From Ochrovirga pacifica (GTDB lineage: Bacteria; Bacteroidota; Bacteroidia; Flavobacteriales; Flavobacteriaceae): a stretch of DNA of 64,000 nt. The number at the start of each line of letters is the position of its first letter. The stretch's first letter is position 1. The notes beneath the pieces are model-generated. The model did no database searches and had not been told where the DNA came from. It saw only the letters and a list, made by a program, of their open reading frames with translations. Below, piece after piece: positions 7,749 to 14,865 of the stretch. The DNA is taken from NCBI RefSeq assembly GCF_000220525.1, contig NZ_AFPK01000014.1, positions 162,264 to 226,263 on the forward strand. Reading direction: 5' to 3'. The translations under genes and the position numbers were made by a program.

Positions 7749-8048
7749 ATGAATTTATTAGAGACTAAACTCAAAAGTGTTTTATCTCAGTTTTTTAGAG
7801 ATCAATATTATTCTCAAGCTGTTAAAGAGTTAAGAAAATCTTTAAGTAATCAATCTTCCTACGCTGAACATTGGGAGCAAATTGTAAGAATGATTTTAGC
7901 TAAAGAGCTTTCCAATCCTTTGGATTTTGTTCATAATATTGCAAACCAAGTTTTGGATGATAATAGTGATGATGAGGCTTATAAATGGCTTAACTTGATG
8001 CTAATTAATTCACTAGGTTCTGAAAACTCTATGATAATTGAATATTAG
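7749..8048 (+). CDS. putative immunity protein for the upstream toxin
   Basis: 99 residues, cytosolic and mostly helical. No signal peptide or membrane segment. It begins with LETKLKSVLSQFFRDQYYSQ and has a C-terminal DDNSDDEAYKWLNLML segment. Size, acidity and the 5-nt gap after the toxin stop fit a cognate immunity gene of the CdiI type. I do not recognise a named family with confidence. An intrinsic terminator follows at 8107-8137, so toxin and this gene form a two-gene unit. Confidence 0.6.
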   Translation: MNLLETKLKSVLSQFFRDQYYSQAVKELRKSLSNQSSYAEHWEQIVRMILAKELSNPLDFVHNIANQVLDDNSDDEAYKWLNLMLINSLGSENSMIIEY

Positions 8049-8060
8049 TAAAAACCTGAT

Positions 8061-8083
8061 GGCTCGGATTTGCAATCCAAGTC
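8061..8083. repeat. small palindrome related to sequence inside the next gene
   Basis: Arms CTCGGATT (8063-8070) and AATCCAAG (8074-8081) pair with one mismatch around a TGC loop. The core CTCGGATT(T)GCAA recurs at 8671-8683 inside the disrupted gene downstream, indicating a second short repeat type in the island. Confidence 0.5.
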
Positions 8084-8106
8084 TATAGTATAATACATAA
8101 CAAGAA

Positions 8107-8137
8107 ATGTCAACTATTGAGTAGTTGGCATTTTTTA
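8107..8137 (+). terminator. intrinsic terminator after the toxin/immunity pair
   Basis: Arms ATGTCAACTA (8107-8116) and TAGTTGGCAT (8122-8131), 10 bp with one wobble and a 5-nt loop, run into a T6 tract. It closes the 7081-8048 unit. Confidence 0.75.
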
Positions 8138-8156
8138 TTACTTTTAGAAAAATGCT

Positions 8157-8794
8157 ATGCCTTCCAGATACAAAGCTATAGAAAAGGATACGGGATATTT
8201 TATAACAATTACCCCAGATGGGTCAAGTACTACATATACGAGGCCTGGTTTAGTTCCGATGTTTTCACCTGCAGATCTTAGAGGTTTTTTAGATATGGTA
8301 AAGTATGCAGCAGAAGACGGCAACGATACTCATAGTGTTTATGGAATTGTGGTTACAGAAAAAGGGAATTATATGTTTACGTTTACGGGTACTGATGCAG
8401 ATATAACTCATAACAATTCGCTATTAGCGAGTCATTTTCCTGACAAGGCTGCTCTAGATACCCGGAATGCGGAAATGAAAGATTTGAGTTATGGGCAAGT
8501 TAAACCTGATGGAGAAGGTGGAGATACTACCACACAAACAAGCACCACAAATAACACGGAAACAAATGTAACTGAGTATACAGATGAAGATGGTAACAAA
8601 CTCCTCTCTCGTGCTCGAATTATTTCGAGTACAGAGGGGGGTGTTTGCCTTTGTTTTAATTGTGTAAGAACTCGGATTGCAAACAAGGAGGAGGAGTAGA
8701 TGAAGGATTGATACAAATGAATAAAGTAACAGCTGTTTATGAAGAAGTATCACCAGGAACATTTGAATTGCTAACAATGTATCCAAACAAATAA
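8157..8794 (+). pseudogene. toxin-associated protein frameshifted by a REP palindrome
   Basis: The frame from ATG 8157 runs 180 codons to 8699. Its last 30 codons (RARIISSTEGGV..) are translated from a REP palindrome at 8600-8640 and its tail. In another frame downstream, a coherent tail reads GGGVDEGLIQMNKVTAVYEE then VSPGTFELLTMYPNK and stops at 8792-8794, 3 nt before the next ATG. The N-terminal part (FSPADLRGFLDMVKYA, then SVYGIVVTEKGNYMF) resembles a domain seen near the C-terminus of flavobacterial Rhs-like proteins. I infer an original gene of about 190-210 codons split by a repeat insertion. It also lacks an obvious carrier domain. Confidence 0.55.
8600..8640. repeat. REP-like palindrome inside the disrupted gene
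   Basis: Arms GTGCTCGAA (8611-8619) and TTCGAGTAC (8624-8632) with a TTAT loop match the hairpin head of the RAYT-flanking units. The stem extends outward through CTCTCT / AGAG pairs with one bulge. This stand-alone copy, about 2.3 kb from the RAYT, is what a mobilised REP would look like. Confidence 0.7.
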
Positions 8795-8797
8795 TGC

Positions 8798-9529
8798 ATG
8801 GAAGTACCAAATTTAAAAATCTTATTTAGGTCTATATTGCCCTTTAAACAATTAGGCTTTGGAGTTGATAAATGTTTTGAAAAAATAAGTAAAAGGAATG
8901 AAACATTCAATGTAGGTGATTTAAAGAAAGAGATAGACCATATTCAAAACAATAAACAATATAATTTGGTTGCTTTGGCTTTAGAAACAGGGTTAATTAC
9001 TTATAAAGAAAAGCCAAAATTGGATGTGGATAATTTGCTAATACGTGTAGGTAACTTGTACAGAGGTAGTTATTTAGGTTCTACATTTAATATTTCAGAA
9101 CCTGAAAGGAACCTTTTCTCTGAAGTAATCAGAAGTATCAATTTAGAAGACTTTGAAGATATTCATGCATTGGTTGATTATGAATACTTTGATTTTCTTA
9201 GGTTTGATACCAAAGTTATATTGAAAGAGTGTTTTGGCGAGGATGTATACGATAATGAAGATGTATTTTTATTTCTAAAAAAACTGGTTTGGGATTTTTT
9301 ATATCCAGGATTGTATTCAGAGGAATTGATAAAAGCAACGTCATTAGAATGTGAATACCTAATAAATGAAAATACTCAAAATGAAGGATGGTTTCCTCTT
9401 AGTTCTTTGAAAACACAATTAGGTATAGATAATTTTTTAGTTTCAAAATTAAAGTTTAAAAGTTCAATTCAACACCTGTATCATTACAACAATGATTTGA
9501 AGTTGGGTTTCGTAAAACAAATATCATAA
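8798..9529 (+). CDS. unknown protein, possible immunity protein
   Basis: 243 residues, cytosolic, mixed Lys/Asp/Glu-rich and AT-rich. No signal peptide or membrane segment, and no family recognised. Visible features are an N-terminal ILFRSILPFKQLGFGVDKCF, a long charged helical middle, and paired aromatic/acidic runs (LVDYEYFDFLRFDTK). It starts 3 nt after the true tail of the disrupted toxin-like gene, the usual place for a cognate immunity gene. That position is the only functional hint. It appears intact. Confidence 0.55.
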   Translation: MEVPNLKILFRSILPFKQLGFGVDKCFEKISKRNETFNVGDLKKEIDHIQNNKQYNLVALALETGLITYKEKPKLDVDNLLIRVGNLYRGSYLGSTFNISEPERNLFSEVIRSINLEDFEDIHALVDYEYFDFLRFDTKVILKECFGEDVYDNEDVFLFLKKLVWDFLYPGLYSEELIKATSLECEYLINENTQNEGWFPLSSLKTQLGIDNFLVSKLKFKSSIQHLYHYNNDLKLGFVKQIS

Positions 9530-9612
9530 TTTGTTCACTCTTTGTTTTAAAAGGAAGGATTTATAAAAATTTAACAACATAATTATTGTCGAATGGATAT
9601 AATCCAATATAG

Positions 9613-9867
9613 ATGGAGAAGATAGTGGAAAAAGTTAGGATAATTAATATCTTAACTTTCGTTATGTTGAGTCTAGTGAGGCATTTTGATAGCTTATATA
9701 TCTTATCAATAATATTCTCTTATCTGCACGTTATTTTAATTATACTTCTTTCTGTAGTAGAAGTAATTTATTTAGTAGATAACAAAAAATATAAAACGGG
9801 TTGGAAGTCTATTTTAGGTTTTATAATATTAGTGTTTACAATTACTAAGTTTTATATGAGTGCTTGA
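9613..9867 (+). CDS. small membrane protein, unknown
   Basis: 84 residues with two or three hydrophobic stretches (about 10-24, 28-54 and 68-82) around a short basic loop DNKKYKTGWK. A perfect 13-bp terminator follows at 9895-9935. Small polytopic proteins at the end of toxin cassettes often act as immunity proteins against membrane-active toxins, but no toxin partner is visible here, so no role is assigned. The start at ATG 9613 is plausible. Confidence 0.45.
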   Translation: MEKIVEKVRIINILTFVMLSLVRHFDSLYILSIIFSYLHVILIILLSVVEVIYLVDNKKYKTGWKSILGFIILVFTITKFYMSA

Positions 9868-9894
9868 CTTTTATTGCATGGAGTATTTTAATTT

Positions 9895-9935
9895 AGACCT
9901 TAATAGCCATTAAAAGCTATTAAGGTCTGTTTTTA
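9895..9935 (+). terminator. strong intrinsic terminator at the right end of the island
   Basis: A perfect 13-bp stem: AGACCTTAATAGC (9895-9907) with GCTATTAAGGTCT (9916-9928), 8-nt loop, followed by GTTTTTA. It ends the small membrane-protein unit and also overlaps the stop of the minus-strand XRE remnant. Confidence 0.8.
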
Positions 9936-10060
9936 TCAAAGAAATCTTTAAACTTCTTGGTGGTAAGCATTTTATAAATGATTTTAAAAACAGTTTACTT
10001 ATCCTCTTCGTCAAGCTGTTGTATCAATCTCATTTGTTCTACTGCTCTTTTATTTTCAAT
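9920..10060 (-). pseudogene. C-terminal fragment of an XRE-family regulator
   Basis: On the minus strand a frame reads IENKRAVEQMRLIQQLDEE, then an in-frame TAA (9995-9997), then TVFKIIYKMLTTKKFKDFF and a stop at 9920-9922. This closely resembles the C-terminal dimerisation tail of short flavobacterial XRE (helix-turn-helix) regulators, from memory. The DNA-binding part is absent: the fragment begins exactly where the right-hand clc repeat starts (10060/10061). It is therefore truncated at the recombination junction and also carries a nonsense codon. Confidence 0.55.
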
Positions 10061-10184
10061 AATTACCTCTGCCTGGAACTTACCTATTATAAAAGAAGGC
10101 AAATATCTTGGTTTTATTTCTAAATCGCGACTATTAAACGCATACAGGAGAAAATTAATTATGTCTAGCGATTCTTTTTCTTAA
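10061..10184 (+). pseudogene. truncated copy of the ClC 3' end
   Basis: Codes for the last 40 residues of the ClC-type CBS domain (SAWNLPIIKEGKYLGFISK and on), with no upstream part of the gene. It differs from the intact gene by two silent changes and one Ala-to-Ser. The convergent glpQ ends inside this copy, so this is likely the original chromosomal position of the clc terminus. The upstream copy completes the functional gene. Confidence 0.85.
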
Positions 10185-10186
10185 AA
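10061..10186 (+). repeat. 126-bp direct repeat, right copy
   Basis: Partner of 5340-5465 with 123 of 126 bases identical. Its left edge abuts the XRE remnant; its right edge lies inside glpQ coding sequence. Confidence 0.93.
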
Positions 10187-11169
10187 TAAGAAACAGCTAA
10201 ATCAGGATGGTCTGTGAAAATACCATCTAACTCCAATTCTTCAGCTTTTTGGAGTAGGGCTTCGTAAGATTTAAAATCCGCTAGGTCATCCGCTCGGAAC
10301 GTAAACGCATGCACTTTTAAATGTTGTTCGTGAGCCAACTGTACAATCTTATCAAAATCTTTTATTTTTGACTGATTTTTACCTTCTAAAATTTGCTTGT
10401 ACCAAGGGCCAATTCCATTGGCATAATCTGCTATATAATTTACTATTTCTTGTGGTGTTTTGTTTCTAAACTCTTCGTCTAAATAACCTATTTCTAACAA
10501 CTGTACCAAGAATAAATCTGATAAGTAATTTTTCCTAATTTTCTTTAATTCCACCGCATCAAAACATTGTAAAACACACAAATCTTGCTGAGTTGTGTAA
10601 CCGTATTTAGACAACAATTCTAATACAATTTTTGAGATATCTTTTCCTTCATTTCTATGAAATTGGGGTTCTTTAATTTCTACATAAATTCCTACATCAC
10701 GTTTCATGGTTTTGTTTAAACCTTGTATCATTTCTATTTCATCACTTAACCGATGTAGTTTAAAGTACGATGTATGTATTGGGAATCTTTCTTTGTAAAC
10801 AGGTTGTTTGGTTTGTGCATCAAAACGTTCTGAAACATTTAAGCAACTTAACTCTTCCCAAGTAAAGTCAATTACGTAATATTTACCATCCTCTCTTTTT
10901 CTATCCGGAAAAATATCTTCTACGTTTGTGGTGGTTTCCAAACAAATATCGTGAATTACAATAGGAATGTCATCTTTGGTCAACACCACATCTTGTTCTA
11001 TATAGTCAGGTTGCATTCCGTAAGCCAAAGCTTTTGCGGGCAAAGTATGTTCTGGTAAATAAGCAGAAGCACCTCTGTGAGCGATGACTAACATGTCCGA
11101 TTCGGAAGAACTGCTACAAGACAAAACACTTAAACATCCTATTAGAATTAAAAAATATTTCACATTCAT
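10165..11169 (-). CDS. glpQ: glycerophosphodiester phosphodiesterase, lipoprotein
   Basis: Hydrolyses glycerophosphodiesters to glycerol-3-phosphate and an alcohol. 334 residues. A lipobox VLSC (Cys18) places it as an outer- or inner-membrane-anchored periplasmic lipoprotein. The GDPD barrel motifs are HRGAS (31-35), the E..D pair YIEQDV, and VIHD. The C-terminal DGIFTDHPDLA is typical of GlpQ. Its last codons and stop (10165-10167) are read from the clc 3'-end repeat. The two genes must therefore have overlapped convergently in the ancestral arrangement. Confidence 0.93.
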   Translation of the reverse strand: MNVKYFLILIGCLSVLSCSSSSESDMLVIAHRGASAYLPEHTLPAKALAYGMQPDYIEQDVVLTKDDIPIVIHDICLETTTNVEDIFPDRKREDGKYYVIDFTWEELSCLNVSERFDAQTKQPVYKERFPIHTSYFKLHRLSDEIEMIQGLNKTMKRDVGIYVEIKEPQFHRNEGKDISKIVLELLSKYGYTTQQDLCVLQCFDAVELKKIRKNYLSDLFLVQLLEIGYLDEEFRNKTPQEIVNYIADYANGIGPWYKQILEGKNQSKIKDFDKIVQLAHEQHLKVHAFTFRADDLADFKSYEALLQKAEELELDGIFTDHPDLAVSYFKKKNR

Positions 11170-11233
11170 AATACCTGTTCTTTATTTTCGGGTTCAAATT
11201 AACTAATTTTACTTTGTTTTGTAAGAAGATTAA

Positions 11234-11464
11234 ATGAAAATACTTTTAAGAATTTTAGGTTTTCTAGTACTTGCTTTGTGGGCAATAGGTGCTATACTAC
11301 ATTTTAGCAAAAATCCCAATAGCACTAAATTTATTGGTTTTGGGGTAATTCTTTTGGCTTTAATATTGATGCCTTTGTTTATTTACCATCGATACAAAGG
11401 AAAAGACTTAACTCAATATTCTTTAAAACACAACGACCCTGATGCCAGTAAGGTAGAAGATTAG
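11234..11464 (+). CDS. small two-TM membrane protein, unknown
   Basis: 76 residues. Hydrophobic helices at about 4-24 and 33-51, then a basic stretch YHRYKGKDL and an acidic tail. No catalytic motif. It is divergent from glpQ and its stop overlaps the end of tadA by 4 nt on the opposite strand. Small inner-membrane proteins of this form are common beside tadA in flavobacteria, but the function is unknown. The start at ATG 11234 is 64 nt from the glpQ start. Confidence 0.65.
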   Translation: MKILLRILGFLVLALWAIGAILHFSKNPNSTKFIGFGVILLALILMPLFIYHRYKGKDLTQYSLKHNDPDASKVED

Positions 11465-11910
11465 TTTTTGTTTCGCTTGGTTAAAAAAAACGCTTTTAGT
11501 AAATCTGCACATTCTTGTTCTAACACTCCAGAAACCACCTTTGTTTTAGGGTGCAATTTGGTGTTTAACACTCGATACCCTCTTTGCAAATCTGCCGCTC
11601 CGTACACTATTTTTCCTAATTGTGCCCAATAACTAGCACCTGCACACATCTGACAAGGTTCTAGCGTTACATACAAGGTACATTGAGGCAAATACTTACC
11701 ACCTAAAAAATTAGCAGCCGCTGTAAAAGCTTGCATTTCAGCATGGGCTGTAACGTCGTTTAATTGCTCTGTAAGATTGTGACCTCTTGCTATAACTTGA
11801 TCATTCATCACAATAATTGCCCCAACAGGAACCTCTCCTTTTTCTAAAGCGATATAAGCCTCGTTTAAGGCTTTTTTCATAAAATATTCGTCATCAAAAG
11901 GTTGAATCAT
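11461..11910 (-). CDS. tadA: tRNA-specific adenosine deaminase
   Basis: Deaminates A34 to inosine in tRNA-Arg(ACG). 149 residues from the chosen start (MIQPFDDEYFMKKAL). An in-frame ATG at 11973 would add 21 residues unlike the family. The zinc-site motifs are HAE (56-58, with the proton-shuttle Glu) and PCQMC (85-89). The pair EVPVGAIIV and the C-terminal LLKAFFLTKR also fit TadA. Related guanine deaminases share the fold, but motif context favours TadA. Confidence 0.92.
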   Translation of the reverse strand: MIQPFDDEYFMKKALNEAYIALEKGEVPVGAIIVMNDQVIARGHNLTEQLNDVTAHAEMQAFTAAANFLGGKYLPQCTLYVTLEPCQMCAGASYWAQLGKIVYGAADLQRGYRVLNTKLHPKTKVVSGVLEQECADLLKAFFLTKRNKN

Positions 11911-11992
11911 CTGAGTGTGATTAATTGTAAACGAAACTACTTTATTCAACGATAAATTACAAGGACAACTCACAAAATTGTAATTTTGCTTT

Positions 11993-13771
11993 GTGAAAAA
12001 AATATTAGATCAAATAAATAGCCCACAAGACTTAAAACAATTGTCTGTTGATGAACTAACACAACTAGCTTATGAGTTGCGAGTTTTTATCATTAATATT
12101 GTTTCTACTAAAGAAGGCCATTTGGGTGCCAGTTTGGGGGTGGTAGAGCTTACCATTGCATTGCACTATGTTTTTAATACTCCGGATGATAAGTTAATAT
12201 GGGATGTAGGACACCAAGCTTACGGTCATAAGATATTGACAGGTAGAAGGGCTAATTTTCACACCAATAGAAGGTGGAATGGGATTGCAGGTTTTCCTAA
12301 TATTTTTGAAAGCGAATACGATGCTTTTGGAACAGGACATTCTTCTACTTCTATTTCTGCAGCTTTAGGAATGGCCATGGCTGCCCAAATACAAGGAAAA
12401 AACAAACAACAACATATTGCCGTTATTGGAGATGCTTCTATTGCCTCGGGAATGGCTTTTGAAGCCTTAAATCACGCTGGGGTTACCGATGCCAATTTGT
12501 TAGTAATTTTAAACGACAATGCCATAGGGATTGATCCAAGTGTTGGTGCATTAAAAGAATATTTAACGACTACCAAAAAGGGAGAAAAAAAACAAGGTGA
12601 TAATATTTTTGAGGCCTTAAATTTTGATTATTCTGGTCCTATAGACGGACACGATTTACTCAAAGTAATTCAGGAATTAGAACGTTTAAAAAACGTATCT
12701 GGGCCTAAATTTTTACACCTCATCACTGTAAAAGGAAAAGGACTAAGACAAGCCGAAGAGGATCAAGTTACTTACCATGCTCCTGGAAAATTTGATCCCC
12801 AAACAGGAGATAGAATTACAGAAACTAATCCTATTGTAAGTCCACCTAAATATCAAGATGTATTTGGAAAAACAATTGTAGAATTAGCAGAACAAAATCC
12901 TAAAATTGTTGGAATTACCCCTGCTATGCCCACCGGAAGCTCTTTAAAATACATGATAGAAAAAATTCCACAACGTGCATTTGATGTAGGAATTGCAGAA
13001 CAACACGCGGTTACTTTGGCTGCTGGAATGGCCAAAGAAGGGCTAGTGCCTTTTTGCAATGTGTATTCTACCTTTTTACAAAGAGCCTACGATCAGGTAA
13101 TACACGATGTGGCTTTGCAAAAATTACCCGTTATTTTTTGCCTAGACCGTGCTGGATTAGTCGGTGCAGACGGAGCAACGCATCATGGAGTTTTTGATAT
13201 TTCATACTTAAACTGTATTCCCAATTTATTGCTTTACGCTCCTATGAACGAGCTCGATTTAAGAAACATAATGTACACTGCACAACTGGGCTTAGAATTG
13301 CCTATAGCTGTCCGATATCCCAGAGGAATAGGGGTTACTGTAAATTGGCAACAACCTTTTAAAAAAATAGAAATTGGAAAAGGAACCCAGCTAAAAAAAG
13401 GTTCTAAAATTGCCGTTGTAAGCACAGGTACAATTGCAAATACTGTTAATTTAGCCATTCAAGAACTTAATACCAAACAACAAGAACAGCTGGGACATTA
13501 CTACCTTGGCTTTATCAAACCCCTAGACACAAAATTGTTGCATTTTATCTTTAAAGAATACAAACAAATTATTACCTACGAAGATGGAGTAAAGATTGGA
13601 GGTTTTGGTACGAGTATTGTAGCTTTTGCTAATCAATACCACTATAAAAATTTAATTGTAGTAAAAGGTATCGATGATGTTTTTGTCAATCATGGAAAAA
13701 CAGAAATCTTAAAAAGTTTTTGTCAACTAGATCAAGCAGCTATTGTTAACACTCTTAAAGAAATATTATAA
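11993..13771 (+). CDS. dxs: 1-deoxy-D-xylulose-5-phosphate synthase
   Basis: First step of the MEP isoprenoid pathway: pyruvate plus glyceraldehyde-3-phosphate to DXP, using thiamine diphosphate. 592 residues, slightly shorter than the E. coli enzyme. It shows the N-terminal GHQAYGHKILTGR, the ThDP/Mg motif GDASIASGMAFEALN with NDN, and the C-terminal transketolase half (GIAEQHAVTLAAG, YPRG). The start is GTG 11993. A TAATTTTG -7 element at 11981-11988 lies so close that the transcript would be nearly leaderless. It is divergent from tadA and likely co-transcribed with the DUF3078 gene 8 nt downstream. Confidence 0.95.
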   Translation: MKKILDQINSPQDLKQLSVDELTQLAYELRVFIINIVSTKEGHLGASLGVVELTIALHYVFNTPDDKLIWDVGHQAYGHKILTGRRANFHTNRRWNGIAGFPNIFESEYDAFGTGHSSTSISAALGMAMAAQIQGKNKQQHIAVIGDASIASGMAFEALNHAGVTDANLLVILNDNAIGIDPSVGALKEYLTTTKKGEKKQGDNIFEALNFDYSGPIDGHDLLKVIQELERLKNVSGPKFLHLITVKGKGLRQAEEDQVTYHAPGKFDPQTGDRITETNPIVSPPKYQDVFGKTIVELAEQNPKIVGITPAMPTGSSLKYMIEKIPQRAFDVGIAEQHAVTLAAGMAKEGLVPFCNVYSTFLQRAYDQVIHDVALQKLPVIFCLDRAGLVGADGATHHGVFDISYLNCIPNLLLYAPMNELDLRNIMYTAQLGLELPIAVRYPRGIGVTVNWQQPFKKIEIGKGTQLKKGSKIAVVSTGTIANTVNLAIQELNTKQQEQLGHYYLGFIKPLDTKLLHFIFKEYKQIITYEDGVKIGGFGTSIVAFANQYHYKNLIVVKGIDDVFVNHGKTEILKSFCQLDQAAIVNTLKEIL

Positions 13772-13779
13772 ACAAGCCC

Positions 13780-14865
13780 ATGCAACTATTGATGAACCCT
13801 TTTTTTAAAACAAACTTCAGAATTTTGTGTTTGATTGGCTTTATTTGCCTTGGTATTCAAACGTCTTATGCAGCTACAGAATTGGATACAGTACCTGTTC
13901 CAAAATCGGTTGCAAAGATAAAATCTAGTATCAAAAAAATATTTACAAAAAAGCAGAAAGATAGCATAGCCTCTTCTAAAGACTCTATTCAGAAAATACT
14001 TAAAGAGAGCGTTAAGAGAAATTACTGGACACATCAAAACAAACCCGGAATTTTATTTACCCAAACTTCTTTTGTAAACTGGACCAAAGGGGGAAATAAT
14101 ACGATTGCTGGAATTGCATCATTTAAAGGTGACTACGATTACAAAAGAGGACAGTTTTTTTGGAAAAATGATTTTTTGATTAAATACGGGCTTAGCAAAG
14201 AAGACGATATAGACCATGCTTTAAAAACAGATGATATTATTGATATCAAATCGGCAGTAGGATATAAAAAAGGGATTGAATCTAGGTGGTATTATTCAGG
14301 TGATTTTAGTCTAACAACACAGATTGCTAAAGGATATAACGACAAAAAGAAAACCACTGTAATTTCCAATTTCTTTGCCCCTGCCAGAATGCGTATTGGT
14401 TTGGGTGCTGCGTATAGTGATAAAGACGATAACTTTAAGCTCAACATATCACCATTAACCAATCAGGTTACTTTTGTTATAGATCAAGAACTTGCTAATA
14501 AAGGAGCATTTGGGGTAGAACCTGCTAAGAAAGACGGAGAAGGAAACATTATTGAACCTGGAAAAAATGTCAATTCAGAATTTGGTACATTGATTAGCAT
14601 AGAGTACAAAACCCTGATTATGAAAAACATAAACTTTGCCGTTAAAAGTTCTTTTTACTCCGATTACTTAAACCGTTTTGGTAATGTGGATAGTGACATA
14701 GAACTTAACATTAACATGAAAGTTAACAAATATATTCAATCAACCATTAGTTCTCATCTATTGTATGATGATGATACCAAAACCCCAAACGACGATGGAA
14801 CCCAAGGAGGTCCCAAAGTACAGTTAAAACAAATTTTGGGTGTTGGGGTTAGTTATGTGTTTTAA
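13780..14865 (+). CDS. DUF3078 outer-membrane-associated protein
   Basis: 361 residues with a signal peptide ending near TSYAA (about 31). A Lys/Ser-rich linker follows, then the DUF3078 block beginning YWTHQNKPGILFTQTSFVNW and rich in alternating hydrophobic/aromatic strands. It ends in Phe (GVSYVF), as outer-membrane barrels do. The family is conserved in Bacteroidetes, with no defined reaction. It starts 8 nt after dxs and probably shares its transcript. The 3' end overlaps the T9SS protein gene by 4 nt, convergently. Confidence 0.85.
   Translation: MQLLMNPFFKTNFRILCLIGFICLGIQTSYAATELDTVPVPKSVAKIKSSIKKIFTKKQKDSIASSKDSIQKILKESVKRNYWTHQNKPGILFTQTSFVNWTKGGNNTIAGIASFKGDYDYKRGQFFWKNDFLIKYGLSKEDDIDHALKTDDIIDIKSAVGYKKGIESRWYYSGDFSLTTQIAKGYNDKKKTTVISNFFAPARMRIGLGAAYSDKDDNFKLNISPLTNQVTFVIDQELANKGAFGVEPAKKDGEGNIIEPGKNVNSEFGTLISIEYKTLIMKNINFAVKSSFYSDYLNRFGNVDSDIELNINMKVNKYIQSTISSHLLYDDDTKTPNDDGTQGGPKVQLKQILGVGVSYVF

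Larger units (their letters stand above)
5464..10060. mobile_element. accessory island of toxin/immunity cassettes between clc 3'-end repeats
   Basis: About 4.6 kb between the two copies of the clc 3' end. Contents are a REP-transposase unit, fragments of toxin genes, a SUKH immunity gene, an exported toxin with a putative immunity gene, two unknown genes and a broken XRE regulator. Housekeeping genes lie on both sides. No integrase or serine recombinase is present, so the mode of acquisition is inferred only from the boundary repeats. Homologous exchange of cassettes, or loss of an integrase, would both fit. Confidence 0.65.

Noticed and set aside
5464..10060. A full Rhs or CDI carrier gene, or an integrase, for the toxin island
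   Set aside because: I looked in all frames. Only toxin-type tails, immunity-type genes and the RAYT are present; no YD repeats, hemagglutinin repeats or tyrosine/serine recombinase motifs.
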